Positions 42,761 through 50,591 of a DNA stretch of 64,000 nucleotides are shown here, piece after piece. Source of the DNA: Deltaproteobacteria bacterium (GTDB lineage Bacteria; Myxococcota_A; Polyangia; Polyangiales; Polyangiaceae); the NCBI GenBank assembly GCA_016218915.1, contig JACRCQ010000070.1, forward strand, positions 62,001 to 126,000, read 5' to 3'. Every line of letters begins with the position of its first letter. The first letter of the stretch is position 1. A program made the translations under genes and the position numbers. Under the pieces are notes generated by a model that saw only the letters and a program-made list of their open reading frames with translations, had not been told where the DNA came from and searched no databases.

Positions 42761-44833
42761 CTATTCATTTTCGGTGGGCGTGGCGAGATCTGATTTGTCA
42801 GCCTCCTGCTCCACAGGGGCCACGGGCAAGTGCTTGCGTATCGCAGCGAGCTGACGCTTCGAGATGCCGGGAACGGATAGTAGGGCCTCGTCGGACGCAT
42901 CGCGGATCGCGTCAAGCCCACCGAAGTGGGTGAGGAGCCTTCGACGGCTCGCCTCGCCGATGCCTGGGATGTCGTCGAGCGCTGAACGCAGGCTCCGCGA
43001 ACGTCCGAGCTTCTCGCGCCCGCGGTTCGCAAACCGGTGCGCTTCGTCCCGCGCACGGGCCAGGATCACCAGCGCCGTGTGTGGCCGCACCGGGATGCCA
43101 TTCTTCTGTCCCGGAAGGTATACGCGGTCGGTCAGCGTCTCTCCCGCCACCGTCTCCCGCTCCTTGGCGAGCGCCACGATCGACAGGTCGTGCAGCCCGA
43201 GATCGTGCGCAGCAGCCAGCGCCGCGTTGAGCTGTCCCCTGCCCCCGTCGATCACGAACAGGTCGGGCATTTGCCAGCCGGAGACGTCGCTGTACTCGCG
43301 GACTGGATTTCCCTCACCCGCCGCGGGATCCGTGGTCTGCCCTTCCCCGCTCCCGGTGGGAGAGAGCTCGGGGAGAGGGAGGATCTCTTCGGAGTTGATG
43401 GCGCGTTGATCGGCACGCTCCCCGGCCGACGCTTCTCGGATCGATGCTTCGACGGCAGCTTCTTTTCCCCTGCGGAATCGACGCGCCAGCACTTCGTAGA
43501 TCGCCGCGTAGTCGTCGCCGTCAGACACGCCCCGCACATGATACGAGCGGTACCCTTGCTTGGCAGGCTCGCCATCGACCATGCGAACGAGCCCGCCCAC
43601 GGTGTCGCCTCCGGCGAGGTGCGAGATGTCGCAGCATTCGATCACGTGCGGCGCTGACGGAAGCCTCAACCTGGCCTGGATGTCGGCGAGGCGATCCTCG
43701 ATGTCGATGCTGGCCCTGCGCTTCTCCTCGAACGCATGCTTGGCATTGTCGTTGGCGAGCTGCAGAAGATGCACGCGCGCGCCTCTCTGCGGGGCGATCA
43801 GCTTGACCTTGCGGTTTCGACGCTCGCTCAGCCAGTCCGCCACACCCGTGGCCCCCTCGGGCAGCACCGGGACCAGGATCTCGTCGGGGATCGCATGGGC
43901 AGCCGGTCCATCCTCGCCGTAGTAGTGGCTGAGAAACGCGCCGATCACCTCTTCATCCGGCACCTCGACCTTGCGCATGGGGAAGCTCGCAGTGTCGACC
44001 ACGCGCCCTGAGCGCACGAACGCAACGGCGATCTCGGCCATCTCTCCGTCGCGGTGCAGCCCGATGACGTCCTGATCCACGTCGCTGACCGCAGACACGC
44101 GCTGCCCCTCGCGCACGGCGCGCAACGCCAGGAGCTGATCGCGATACACCGCAGCCTGCTCGAAGTCGGTTCGCGAGGATGCATCCCGCATGCGCTTGTC
44201 GACATCGCGCAACACCTCGTCGTGGCGCCCGTCGAGGAACAGCACCACGGCCTGCACGTTGGCCATGTAGGCGTCGTGGTCGATGTCGAACACGCACGGC
44301 CCAGGGCAGCGTTTGATGTGATACTGCAGGCACGGGCGCTTGCGTCCGACCAGATCCTGGTCGGTGCACGTGCGAAGCTGGAAGTGCTTGTTGATGAAGC
44401 CGAGCGTACGCCGCGCGGCGGTGGCTGAATGGTGGGGGCCGAAGTACCGGGCGCCATCGGGCTGGGGGCGTCGCACCAGCTCGAGCCTGGGCCACAGGTG
44501 CGTGGTGTCCACGCGCAGTGACAGGTAGCTCTTGTCGTCGCGGAGCTTGACGTTGTACCGGGGCTTGAGCTGCTTGACGAGCGAGGCCTCGAGGATGGTG
44601 GCTTCCTTTTCAGAGGCGGTGACGATGGTCTCGAGGTCGTCGACGTTGCGTCGGAGCAGCGGAAGAAACGAGCGATTGTCGCTGCTGCTCTCCTGGAAGT
44701 AGGAGCGCACGCGCGAACGGAGGCTGGTGGCCTTGCCGACGTACAGCACGTGACCGGCCGCATCCTTGAAGATGTAGCAACCCGGCCGCTGGGGCAGGCT
44801 TTCGAGCTTGGACTGGAAGGCTTCGGAGACCAC
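42761..44833 (-). CDS. uvrC: Excinuclease ABC subunit C
   Basis: UvrC makes the two incisions around DNA damage marked by UvrAB. The 690-residue protein has the N-terminal GIY-YIG nuclease (GCYIFKDAAGHVLYVGKATS), a UVR segment, the RNase H-like second nuclease (ECCDISHLAGGD, LFVIDGGRGQLN) and a C-terminal helix-hairpin-helix pair (DIPGIGEASRRRLLTHF, VPGISKRQLAAI). About 60 residues (about 463-522) are inserted before PDLFVIDGG. Their DNA contains a palindromic CTCCCxxxxGGGAGAG-like sequence usual in intergenic repeats, but the frame stays open. The start is ATG at 44833. Confidence 0.94.
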   Translation of the reverse strand: MVSEAFQSKLESLPQRPGCYIFKDAAGHVLYVGKATSLRSRVRSYFQESSSDNRSFLPLLRRNVDDLETIVTASEKEATILEASLVKQLKPRYNVKLRDDKSYLSLRVDTTHLWPRLELVRRPQPDGARYFGPHHSATAARRTLGFINKHFQLRTCTDQDLVGRKRPCLQYHIKRCPGPCVFDIDHDAYMANVQAVVLFLDGRHDEVLRDVDKRMRDASSRTDFEQAAVYRDQLLALRAVREGQRVSAVSDVDQDVIGLHRDGEMAEIAVAFVRSGRVVDTASFPMRKVEVPDEEVIGAFLSHYYGEDGPAAHAIPDEILVPVLPEGATGVADWLSERRNRKVKLIAPQRGARVHLLQLANDNAKHAFEEKRRASIDIEDRLADIQARLRLPSAPHVIECCDISHLAGGDTVGGLVRMVDGEPAKQGYRSYHVRGVSDGDDYAAIYEVLARRFRRGKEAAVEASIREASAGERADQRAINSEEILPLPELSPTGSGEGQTTDPAAGEGNPVREYSDVSGWQMPDLFVIDGGRGQLNAALAAAHDLGLHDLSIVALAKERETVAGETLTDRVYLPGQKNGIPVRPHTALVILARARDEAHRFANRGREKLGRSRSLRSALDDIPGIGEASRRRLLTHFGGLDAIRDASDEALLSVPGISKRQLAAIRKHLPVAPVEQEADKSDLATPTENE

Positions 44834-44861
44834 CGCGCCCGGAGCATAGCGCCGAGGGGAG

Positions 44862-45366
44862 AACTAGGAACTGGGAACAAGAATGCGAATTCAGAATTGG
44901 GAATGGGGAGCCTTGCGATGCTGGCCTTTGCGGCGGCGCGAGCAGGTCGGCGCGAGCAGGTCGGCGCGAACAACCAACTCTCGGGGGCGCTGCACGGAGA
45001 AGCCGAGCAGGTGCAACAGTCGGAGAATGTGCTGCTTCCACGGCGACAACCTTGTCAGAGTCTGAAGGGAGTCCGCCATGGCCGACAACCGCCCTCAGTC
45101 GTGCACGGCAAGCTCATCGCGTTGAATCTCGCCCGTGAGTTCGTCCGGCCGGCGCGAAAACCGTAGTCGGCGTTGAGGGATCGAGGGTGTTTGGGTGGCG
45201 AGCCTTAGCACCACCCGTGCCGCATCGCGCCCCGCCGCTTCGGGCTTGTTCAATGTCGCACTTCACCGACGCACCCCTCAGCTCGTGGTTGCTCGCGCTG
45301 CGGTGGCCGGTGAAGTGCTCACCATTCCCAATTCTGAATTCGCATTCCTGTTCCCAGTTCCTAGTT
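44862..45366. repeat. AACTAGGAAC inverted-repeat element, best copy (505 bp)
   Basis: Two 50-bp inverted terminal repeats (44862-44911 and 45317-45366) differ at two positions only. They read AACTAGGAACTGGGAACA, then GAATGCGAATTCAGAATTGG. The 405-bp interior has no convincing gene. It has a tandem GAGCAGGTCGGCGC repeat near 44940-44970. On the minus strand a short stretch (KQHILRLLHLLGFSVQRPR) faintly recalls the helix-turn-helix of IS630-type transposases. The structure looks like a small non-autonomous mobile element. Confidence 0.85.
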
Positions 45367-45399
45367 GTCCGGATCCGGCAGTGCTAAGACTCCCACCCG

Positions 45400-47103
45400 A
45401 TGAAAATCCCCGGTGCAACCTGGAAGAGCGAGCTGGCGCGGGGCCTGGCCCTGGCCGCCATCTTCGCCGTCGCCGGCGTCCTCATCGGCTATCTGCTCAT
45501 CCCCCCTTCGCCCAAAGGCATCGATCCCAAAGCTCCTGTGCCTGAGTTCACCCTGCTCGGCGAAAAGCTGCAGGATTCGCCCGACGCTGCGGATCGGGCC
45601 CTGCAACGGGTTCGTCGCTACGCTGCCTCTACCATCACGATCAAGACCCCGGACGGCAAGCGCCACGAGATCGCTCGCGCTGCCCTCGGCGCCGAGATCG
45701 AACGTGTCCGGCTCGCTCGCATCATCGCCGACGTACGCGACCCCGCCAGCCCGACCCGTCGATCGCTCGCAGAAGCGCGCCCCAAGACTCCCGTCGTTCT
45801 CCCGGTTCCCATCGTGCTCAACCCGGCACGCGGCATCCCCACCCTGATGCAGCTCAAGGACGTCGCCGATCAGCCCGCGGTCGACGCGCGCCTCGACCTG
45901 GAGAGCCGCAAGCTGCTGCCCGAGAAAGAAGGCGTCGAGATCGACGTCTACGCAACGCTCGCGCGCGTCGAGCGCGCCATGCGCGAAGGGCAAGCAGAGG
46001 TCGACGCGGTCGCGGATCGGATCGCTCCCAAGCTCAAGGCCGAACGACTCGGCAACGTCACCTTCGACGAGCCCCTCGGCGTGTTCGAGACCGCGTACGC
46101 GCGCGGCCCCAAACACCTGCTTCGCACGTACAACCTTCGCCTGGCAGCCTCCAAGCTCGACGGGCACATCATCATGCCGGGCGACGTGTTCGACTTCAAC
46201 GAGGTGGTGGGTCCTCGCGACGAGGCGCACGGCTACAAGGACGCTCCGGTGATCGCAGAGGGCGAGCTGGTGGACGGCATCGGCGGAGGGACCTGCCAGA
46301 TCGCGGGAACCCTGCACGGCGCGTCATTCTTTGCAGGGCTCAAGATCGTGTCGCGGCGCCCCCACACGCGCCCGAGCTCGTACATCAAGATGGGGCTCGA
46401 CGCCGCGGTCGCCTATCCGACCACGACCCTGAAGATCCGTAACCCCTTCGACTACCCGGTGGTGCTGCACGAGACGGTGCGCGACGGCATGGTGCGCGCC
46501 GAGGTGCTCGGTCCCAAGCGAAAGCTGACCGTCACGTTCGTTCGCAAGGTGCTGGAGTTCACTCCGTTCGAGGAGGTCGAACGCCCTGACCCGAAGCTTT
46601 CCTCAGGCACGCGCGTCTTGTCGCAGCGCGGCATTCCAGGGTTCAAGATCCAGCGATATCGCATCGTGCGCGATGGCCCCTTTGCCGTGCGCGAGCGCTC
46701 GACCGACACCTACCCGGCCACGATGCAGATCATCCGCGTCGGAACCGGGGACAATCCGCCTGACAAAGCGGATCCGGAAGGGGATCAGCACCCGGAGTAC
46801 GTCGCCGACGAGTACCTCACCATGACGCAAGGGCCCGGAATCCGGACCACGAGCGCGGCTGGTGACGATCAGAGCACTGGAACGCTGGAGCGTCGGGTGC
46901 CTGGACGAACCGGTGCGCGCGGCTGGATGGAGAAGGCAGGCATGCGCGTGTTCAAGAACGATCGGGACAAGGGCGACAAGGCCTGCGAAGACAACCCGGA
47001 CAGCTGCGCGAAATCGTCGGATTCGGGCAATGCCAAGGGCGACAAGGGGGACAAAGGCGACAAGCCGAAGCCCAAACCCAAGGGCAAGAAGAAGGCGCCT
47101 TGA
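45400..47103 (+). CDS. VanW-family membrane protein
   Basis: The 567-residue protein has one N-terminal membrane segment (about residues 16-34) and a large exported part. Residues about 225-385 are the VanW domain: YNLRLAASKLDGHIIMPGD, FDFNEVVGPRDEAHGY and DGIGGGTCQIAGTLHGASF, the most conserved family stretch. VanW proteins occur in some vancomycin-resistance clusters, but their function is not known. The end is a long Lys/Asp/Gly-rich tail (KGDKGDKGDKPKPKPKGKKK). Near this gene there are no van ligases, although three Ddl-like ATP-grasp genes lie 7 kb away. Confidence 0.87.
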   Translation: MKIPGATWKSELARGLALAAIFAVAGVLIGYLLIPPSPKGIDPKAPVPEFTLLGEKLQDSPDAADRALQRVRRYAASTITIKTPDGKRHEIARAALGAEIERVRLARIIADVRDPASPTRRSLAEARPKTPVVLPVPIVLNPARGIPTLMQLKDVADQPAVDARLDLESRKLLPEKEGVEIDVYATLARVERAMREGQAEVDAVADRIAPKLKAERLGNVTFDEPLGVFETAYARGPKHLLRTYNLRLAASKLDGHIIMPGDVFDFNEVVGPRDEAHGYKDAPVIAEGELVDGIGGGTCQIAGTLHGASFFAGLKIVSRRPHTRPSSYIKMGLDAAVAYPTTTLKIRNPFDYPVVLHETVRDGMVRAEVLGPKRKLTVTFVRKVLEFTPFEEVERPDPKLSSGTRVLSQRGIPGFKIQRYRIVRDGPFAVRERSTDTYPATMQIIRVGTGDNPPDKADPEGDQHPEYVADEYLTMTQGPGIRTTSAAGDDQSTGTLERRVPGRTGARGWMEKAGMRVFKNDRDKGDKACEDNPDSCAKSSDSGNAKGDKGDKGDKPKPKPKGKKKAP

Positions 47104-47141
47104 GCTGCTCCCCTGGCTAACCGGCCGCATCGGTTTCAGGT

Positions 47142-48374
47142 ATGGTTCGCCCGATGGATCGAAGAACCAGGCCCACCGTGGCCCTGTGCGTGACCGGCAG
47201 CATTGCCGCATTCAAGGCGGTCGAGATCGCTCGTCACTTCATCCAGAAGGGCGTCCGCGTCCTGCCTGTGCTCACCCGTTCCGGAGCGCGCTTCGTCGGC
47301 CACGCGACCTTCACAGGCCTGTGCGGCGAGGTGGCGCGCGACGACATGTGGGACGCGTCGTTCCCGGGAGAGCTTCACATCCATCTGGCGACCGAAGCGG
47401 ATGTGGTGGTGGTGGCTCCGGCGACTGCGGACGCGATCGCGCGATTCGCATCAGGCCGGGCAGACGACCTGATGGCAGCGCTGGTGCTTTGCGCGCGCGG
47501 TCCAGTGGTGATCGCGCCAGCGATGCATCCGCGGATGTACGCGCACCCAGCGACGCAGCGGAACGTGGGCGTTCTCAGGAGCGATGGGCGTGTGACGCTC
47601 GTCGGGCCGGTCGTGGGCGAGGTGGCCAACGGCGAGGTCGGGCTGGGAAGGATGGCGGAGCCGTCGGACATCGCTGCTGCAGCGCTCTCTCTGCTTCGAC
47701 CGCAGGATCTTGCGGGGCTGCGCATTGTGGTCACCGCAGGGCCCACGGTCGAGGATCTGGATCCGGTGCGGTACCTGAGCAATCGATCGAGCGGGCGCAT
47801 GGGGTTCGCGATCGCGCAGCAGGCTGCCGCGCGCGGGGCGAAGGTGGTGCTGGTGGCAGGGCCGGTCGAGCTCGCGACGCCGTCCGGCGTGGAGCGTGTG
47901 AACGTGCGGTCCGCGATGGAGATGCGCAACGCCTTGTGGCAGGCGATGGGACCGGAGCTGAAAGCGGCCGATGCGCTGGTGATGGCCGCGGCCGTGGCCG
48001 ACTACCGGGCAGCAGAGCCTTCGGATGTGAAGCTCAAGCGAGTTGCAGGGCCGCAATCGATCCACTTCATTGCAAACCCGGATCTGCTTGCGGAGCTCGG
48101 AGCGGCGAGAAGCGGTCGCAGCCCGATGCTGGTGGGCTTTGCGTTGGAGACAGCGACGGGCGACGAGCTTGCGAGGCTTGCGCAAGCCAAGCTCCAGTCC
48201 AAGAAGGTGGACCTGGTGGTTGCGAATGGGGCATCGGATGCGATTGGTGGTGACGACACGCAAGCGATGCTCGTGAGCGCGTCGGGCATCGAGACGCTGG
48301 CGCCGATGACCAAGGTGGCGCTGGCGGATCGGCTCCTGGATCGGGTGGCTGCGTACGGGAAGGCGGGAAGCTGA
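47142..48374 (+). CDS. coaBC: Bifunctional phosphopantothenoylcysteine decarboxylase/phosphopantothenate-cysteine ligase
   Basis: CoaBC couples phosphopantothenate with cysteine (CoaB) and decarboxylates the product (CoaC) on the way to coenzyme A. The 410-residue protein has the flavoprotein half first (VTGSIAAFKAVEIARHFIQK, ADVVVVAPATADAIARFASG, PAMHPRMYAHPATQRN) and the ligase half after about residue 190 (TAGPTVEDLDPVRYLSNRSS, GRMGFAIAQQAAARGA). Length is normal. An ATG 12 bases downstream is an alternative start. A CPBP protease gene follows by 1 bp. Confidence 0.93.
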   Translation: MVRPMDRRTRPTVALCVTGSIAAFKAVEIARHFIQKGVRVLPVLTRSGARFVGHATFTGLCGEVARDDMWDASFPGELHIHLATEADVVVVAPATADAIARFASGRADDLMAALVLCARGPVVIAPAMHPRMYAHPATQRNVGVLRSDGRVTLVGPVVGEVANGEVGLGRMAEPSDIAAAALSLLRPQDLAGLRIVVTAGPTVEDLDPVRYLSNRSSGRMGFAIAQQAAARGAKVVLVAGPVELATPSGVERVNVRSAMEMRNALWQAMGPELKAADALVMAAAVADYRAAEPSDVKLKRVAGPQSIHFIANPDLLAELGAARSGRSPMLVGFALETATGDELARLAQAKLQSKKVDLVVANGASDAIGGDDTQAMLVSASGIETLAPMTKVALADRLLDRVAAYGKAGS

Positions 48375-48375
48375 C

Positions 48376-49044
48376 GTGGCAGCGCTGGGCATCGCGTTCG
48401 TGCTTTCGATCGCGGGTGGGTACTTTGCGTTCGCGGCGTCGCGGGCGAGCTCGCCGTGGATCTGGCTCGCGCTCGGGCTGGCGCAGCTTCCGCTCGCGAT
48501 CGTGTCGCTGGTACGCATGCACAAGGCGGGCTCGCTTCGCGATCTGCTTCAGCCTCGCTGGGGCGACATCTCGATGGGCGTGGGCTCGGCGCTGCTGCTG
48601 TACGCCGTGACGTTTGCGGGGCGCATGTGGATCACGCCTTCTGGGTCGACGCGCGAGGCGTGGCTGATGCGGGTGTACCTGGCGGTGGGCGATCCGGCGG
48701 TGATCCAGAACAACCTGACGTTGCTCGGGGCAGCGATCCTTGCAGTGGCGGCGTGCGACGAGCTTGCGTGGCGGGGGCTGGTGATGCCGATCCTCGACGA
48801 GAAGCTGGGGAGCCGTCGGAGCTGGATCGTGACCGGAGTGGTGTATGGGCTGTCGTTTCTGCCGAGCGCGTGGTGGCTTCGCGATGCGATCGGACCGAAT
48901 CCGCTCGTGGTAGCAGCGGCGTTGCTCGGCGGGGTGGTGTGGAGCTTCCTGGTGGTGCGAAGCCAGCGTCTGGTGCCGTCGATCCTGTCGCACGGGTTGT
49001 ACGTATGGTTCGTGGTGGCGCAGTTCAGGCTTTTTGCCGTCTGA
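48376..49044 (+). CDS. CPBP-family intramembrane metalloprotease
   Basis: The 222-residue protein has about six hydrophobic segments. The CPBP (Abi) motifs are present: DELAWRG (the family EExxxR, here Asp-Glu) and HGLYVWFV with the metal-ligand His. Such proteins are prenyl-protease-like and take part in processing or bacteriocin self-immunity. It starts at a GTG one base after the coaBC stop, so the two are probably translated together. Its stop is followed 3 bp later by a dispersed repeat end. Confidence 0.82.
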   Translation: MAALGIAFVLSIAGGYFAFAASRASSPWIWLALGLAQLPLAIVSLVRMHKAGSLRDLLQPRWGDISMGVGSALLLYAVTFAGRMWITPSGSTREAWLMRVYLAVGDPAVIQNNLTLLGAAILAVAACDELAWRGLVMPILDEKLGSRRSWIVTGVVYGLSFLPSAWWLRDAIGPNPLVVAAALLGGVVWSFLVVRSQRLVPSILSHGLYVWFVVAQFRLFAV

Positions 49045-49047
49045 GAG

Positions 49048-49335
49048 AACTAGGAACTGGGAACTGGAATGCGGATTCGGAATTCGGAATGATCGGATCC
49101 TGCGCGCGCCGATAGGATCAACGCGGGCGCCGATTGGGTCAACCCAGGGGCCCATCGGATCGACGCCGCCGACGATTGGATCAACGGCGACGATTGGATC
49201 AACGGCGACGATTGGATCAACGCGAGCGCCGATTGGGTCAACCCGGGGGCCCATCGGATCGACGCCGACGACGATCGGATCAAGGCCGGCGATTGGATCA
49301 ACGCCGCCGTTTGAAACCGGCGGCTGATCGGGTCA
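49048..49335. repeat. AACTAGGAAC end followed by a GATTGGATCAACG minisatellite
   Basis: A single AACTAGGAACTGGGAAC end (49048) runs into about 230 bp of GATTGGATCAACG-like units, often 18 bp apart. Two 42-bp blocks (49127-49168 and 49226-49267) are near-identical copies. The array ends in a hairpin (GCCGCCG with CGGCGGC). Confidence 0.75.
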
Positions 49336-49417
49336 AGCCCCAAGGGCTTGGGAAGGCTCCGGGAGCAGAACGTTGCTCACGGGAAAAGGCGCGGTTCTAG
49401 GTAGCGCCCCAGCATAT

Positions 49418-49580
49418 CCCGCAAGCCCCGCGCCGCCGCACGAGCCACAAATCCCCTCACGATCTCCCTTCTCCCTGTGAGCTCTCTGCCCCTGCAAGGT
49501 AGCCCCCTAGGGTTTCCCGCAAGCCCCGCGCCGCCGCACGAGCTGCCCCTGCAAGGTAGCCCCCCAGGGTTTCCCGCAAG
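49418..49580. repeat. Paired direct repeats before the YebC gene
   Basis: CCCGCAAGCCCCGCGCCGCC with a following GCACGAG occurs twice (49418 and 49516). GCCCCTGCAAGGTAGCCCCC with a following AGGGTTTCCCGCAAG occurs twice (49488 and 49544). No gene is apparent in the 49336-49709 gap. Confidence 0.65.
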
Positions 49581-49709
49581 CAAAGCGCGCAAGAGCCCGA
49601 TTTTCGCGCCTATTGAAGGCTCCGCCCCGGGTCATCAGACGCGTTGACCGTGCGGCGTCGTGCGGCTAGCTTGCACCTTCCCCAACCATCCAAAGCAGGC
49701 GGGAGCGCG

Positions 49710-50459
49710 ATGAGCGGTCATTCAAAGTGGGCAACCATCAAGCACAAGAAGGGCGCGCTGGACGCGAAGCGCGGCAAGCTCTTCACCAAGTTGATCCGCG
49801 AGATAACGGTCGCTGCGAAAATGGGCGGCGGAGACGTGGGAGGCAATCCCAGGCTTCGCAAGGCGGTCGCCGATGCCAAGGGGCAATCGATGCCGGCCGA
49901 CACGATCAAGCGCGCGATCCAGAAGGGAACTGGAGAGCTTGAAGGGCTGACGTACGAAGAGGTGCTCTACGAGGGCACAGGCCCTGGCGGCACGCTGCTC
50001 GCGGTCGAGACGTTGACTGACAACCGCAACCGGACCGTGGCCGAGCTGCGCAAGATCTTCGAGAAGCACAATGGCAACCTCGGTGCTGCAGGGACGGCGG
50101 CGTGGGCATTTGATCGCAAGGGCGTGATCGTGCTCGCCAAGGAAGCCGCGACCGAGGATCAGCTCATGGACATCGCGGTGGGCGCTGGCGCGGACGACTA
50201 CACCGACCTCGGCGAGGAGTGGCAGGTCACCACGCGCATGGACGCGCTCGACAGCGTGCTCAAGGAGCTTGAAGCAGGCAAGATCACGGCGAAGTCGAGC
50301 GGTATCGAGTACGTCGCCAAGAACCGGAAGATGCTCACAGGGCGCGATGCGGAAGTCGCCATCAACCTCATCGACGCGATCGAGGACCACGACGACGTGC
50401 AGAACGTCTATTCCGACTTCGACATCTCCGAAGAGGATTTGAAGCGTCTGGCAGACTGA
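49710..50459 (+). CDS. YebC/PmpR-family protein
   Basis: The 249-residue protein opens MSGHSKWATIKHKKGALDAK and has the family core (GGDVGGNPRLRKAVADAK, GPGGTLLAVETLTDNRNRT). YebC proteins bind DNA in some species as transcription regulators. YebC-family members have also been linked to translation of difficult sequences such as proline runs. Length is normal. GGGAG is just upstream of the ATG. It lies 132 bp before dnaG in the same direction. Confidence 0.94.
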   Translation: MSGHSKWATIKHKKGALDAKRGKLFTKLIREITVAAKMGGGDVGGNPRLRKAVADAKGQSMPADTIKRAIQKGTGELEGLTYEEVLYEGTGPGGTLLAVETLTDNRNRTVAELRKIFEKHNGNLGAAGTAAWAFDRKGVIVLAKEAATEDQLMDIAVGAGADDYTDLGEEWQVTTRMDALDSVLKELEAGKITAKSSGIEYVAKNRKMLTGRDAEVAINLIDAIEDHDDVQNVYSDFDISEEDLKRLAD

Positions 50460-50543
50460 TCGCACGGTCGATCCGGGGAGGATCCAGCGGCTCGGCGGCG
50501 CTGCACGGAGGCGTGAGCGCTGCCGCATGCTGGTTTGGGGTGG

Positions 50544-50571
50544 TGGACAAGCAGTCGTAGTGGGCTACGCT
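50544..50571 (+). promoter_or_regulatory. Weak promoter candidate before dnaG
   Basis: TGGACA at 50544-50549, a 16-bp spacer and TACGCT at 50566-50571 are a modest match to the sigma-70 consensus. If used, the leader before dnaG is about 14 nt. Confidence 0.25.
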
Positions 50572-50591
50572 TTAGGGTTTCACCGAACGCG

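Noticed and set aside
45400-47103. VanW protein as part of a vancomycin-resistance cluster
   Set aside because: No vanH/A/X-type genes adjoin it. The ATP-grasp genes are 7 kb away and separated by unrelated genes.
49034-49343. Frames on both strands across the GATTGGATCAACG array
   Set aside because: They arise because the repeat unit is a multiple of three and lacks stops; no coding bias or start signal.
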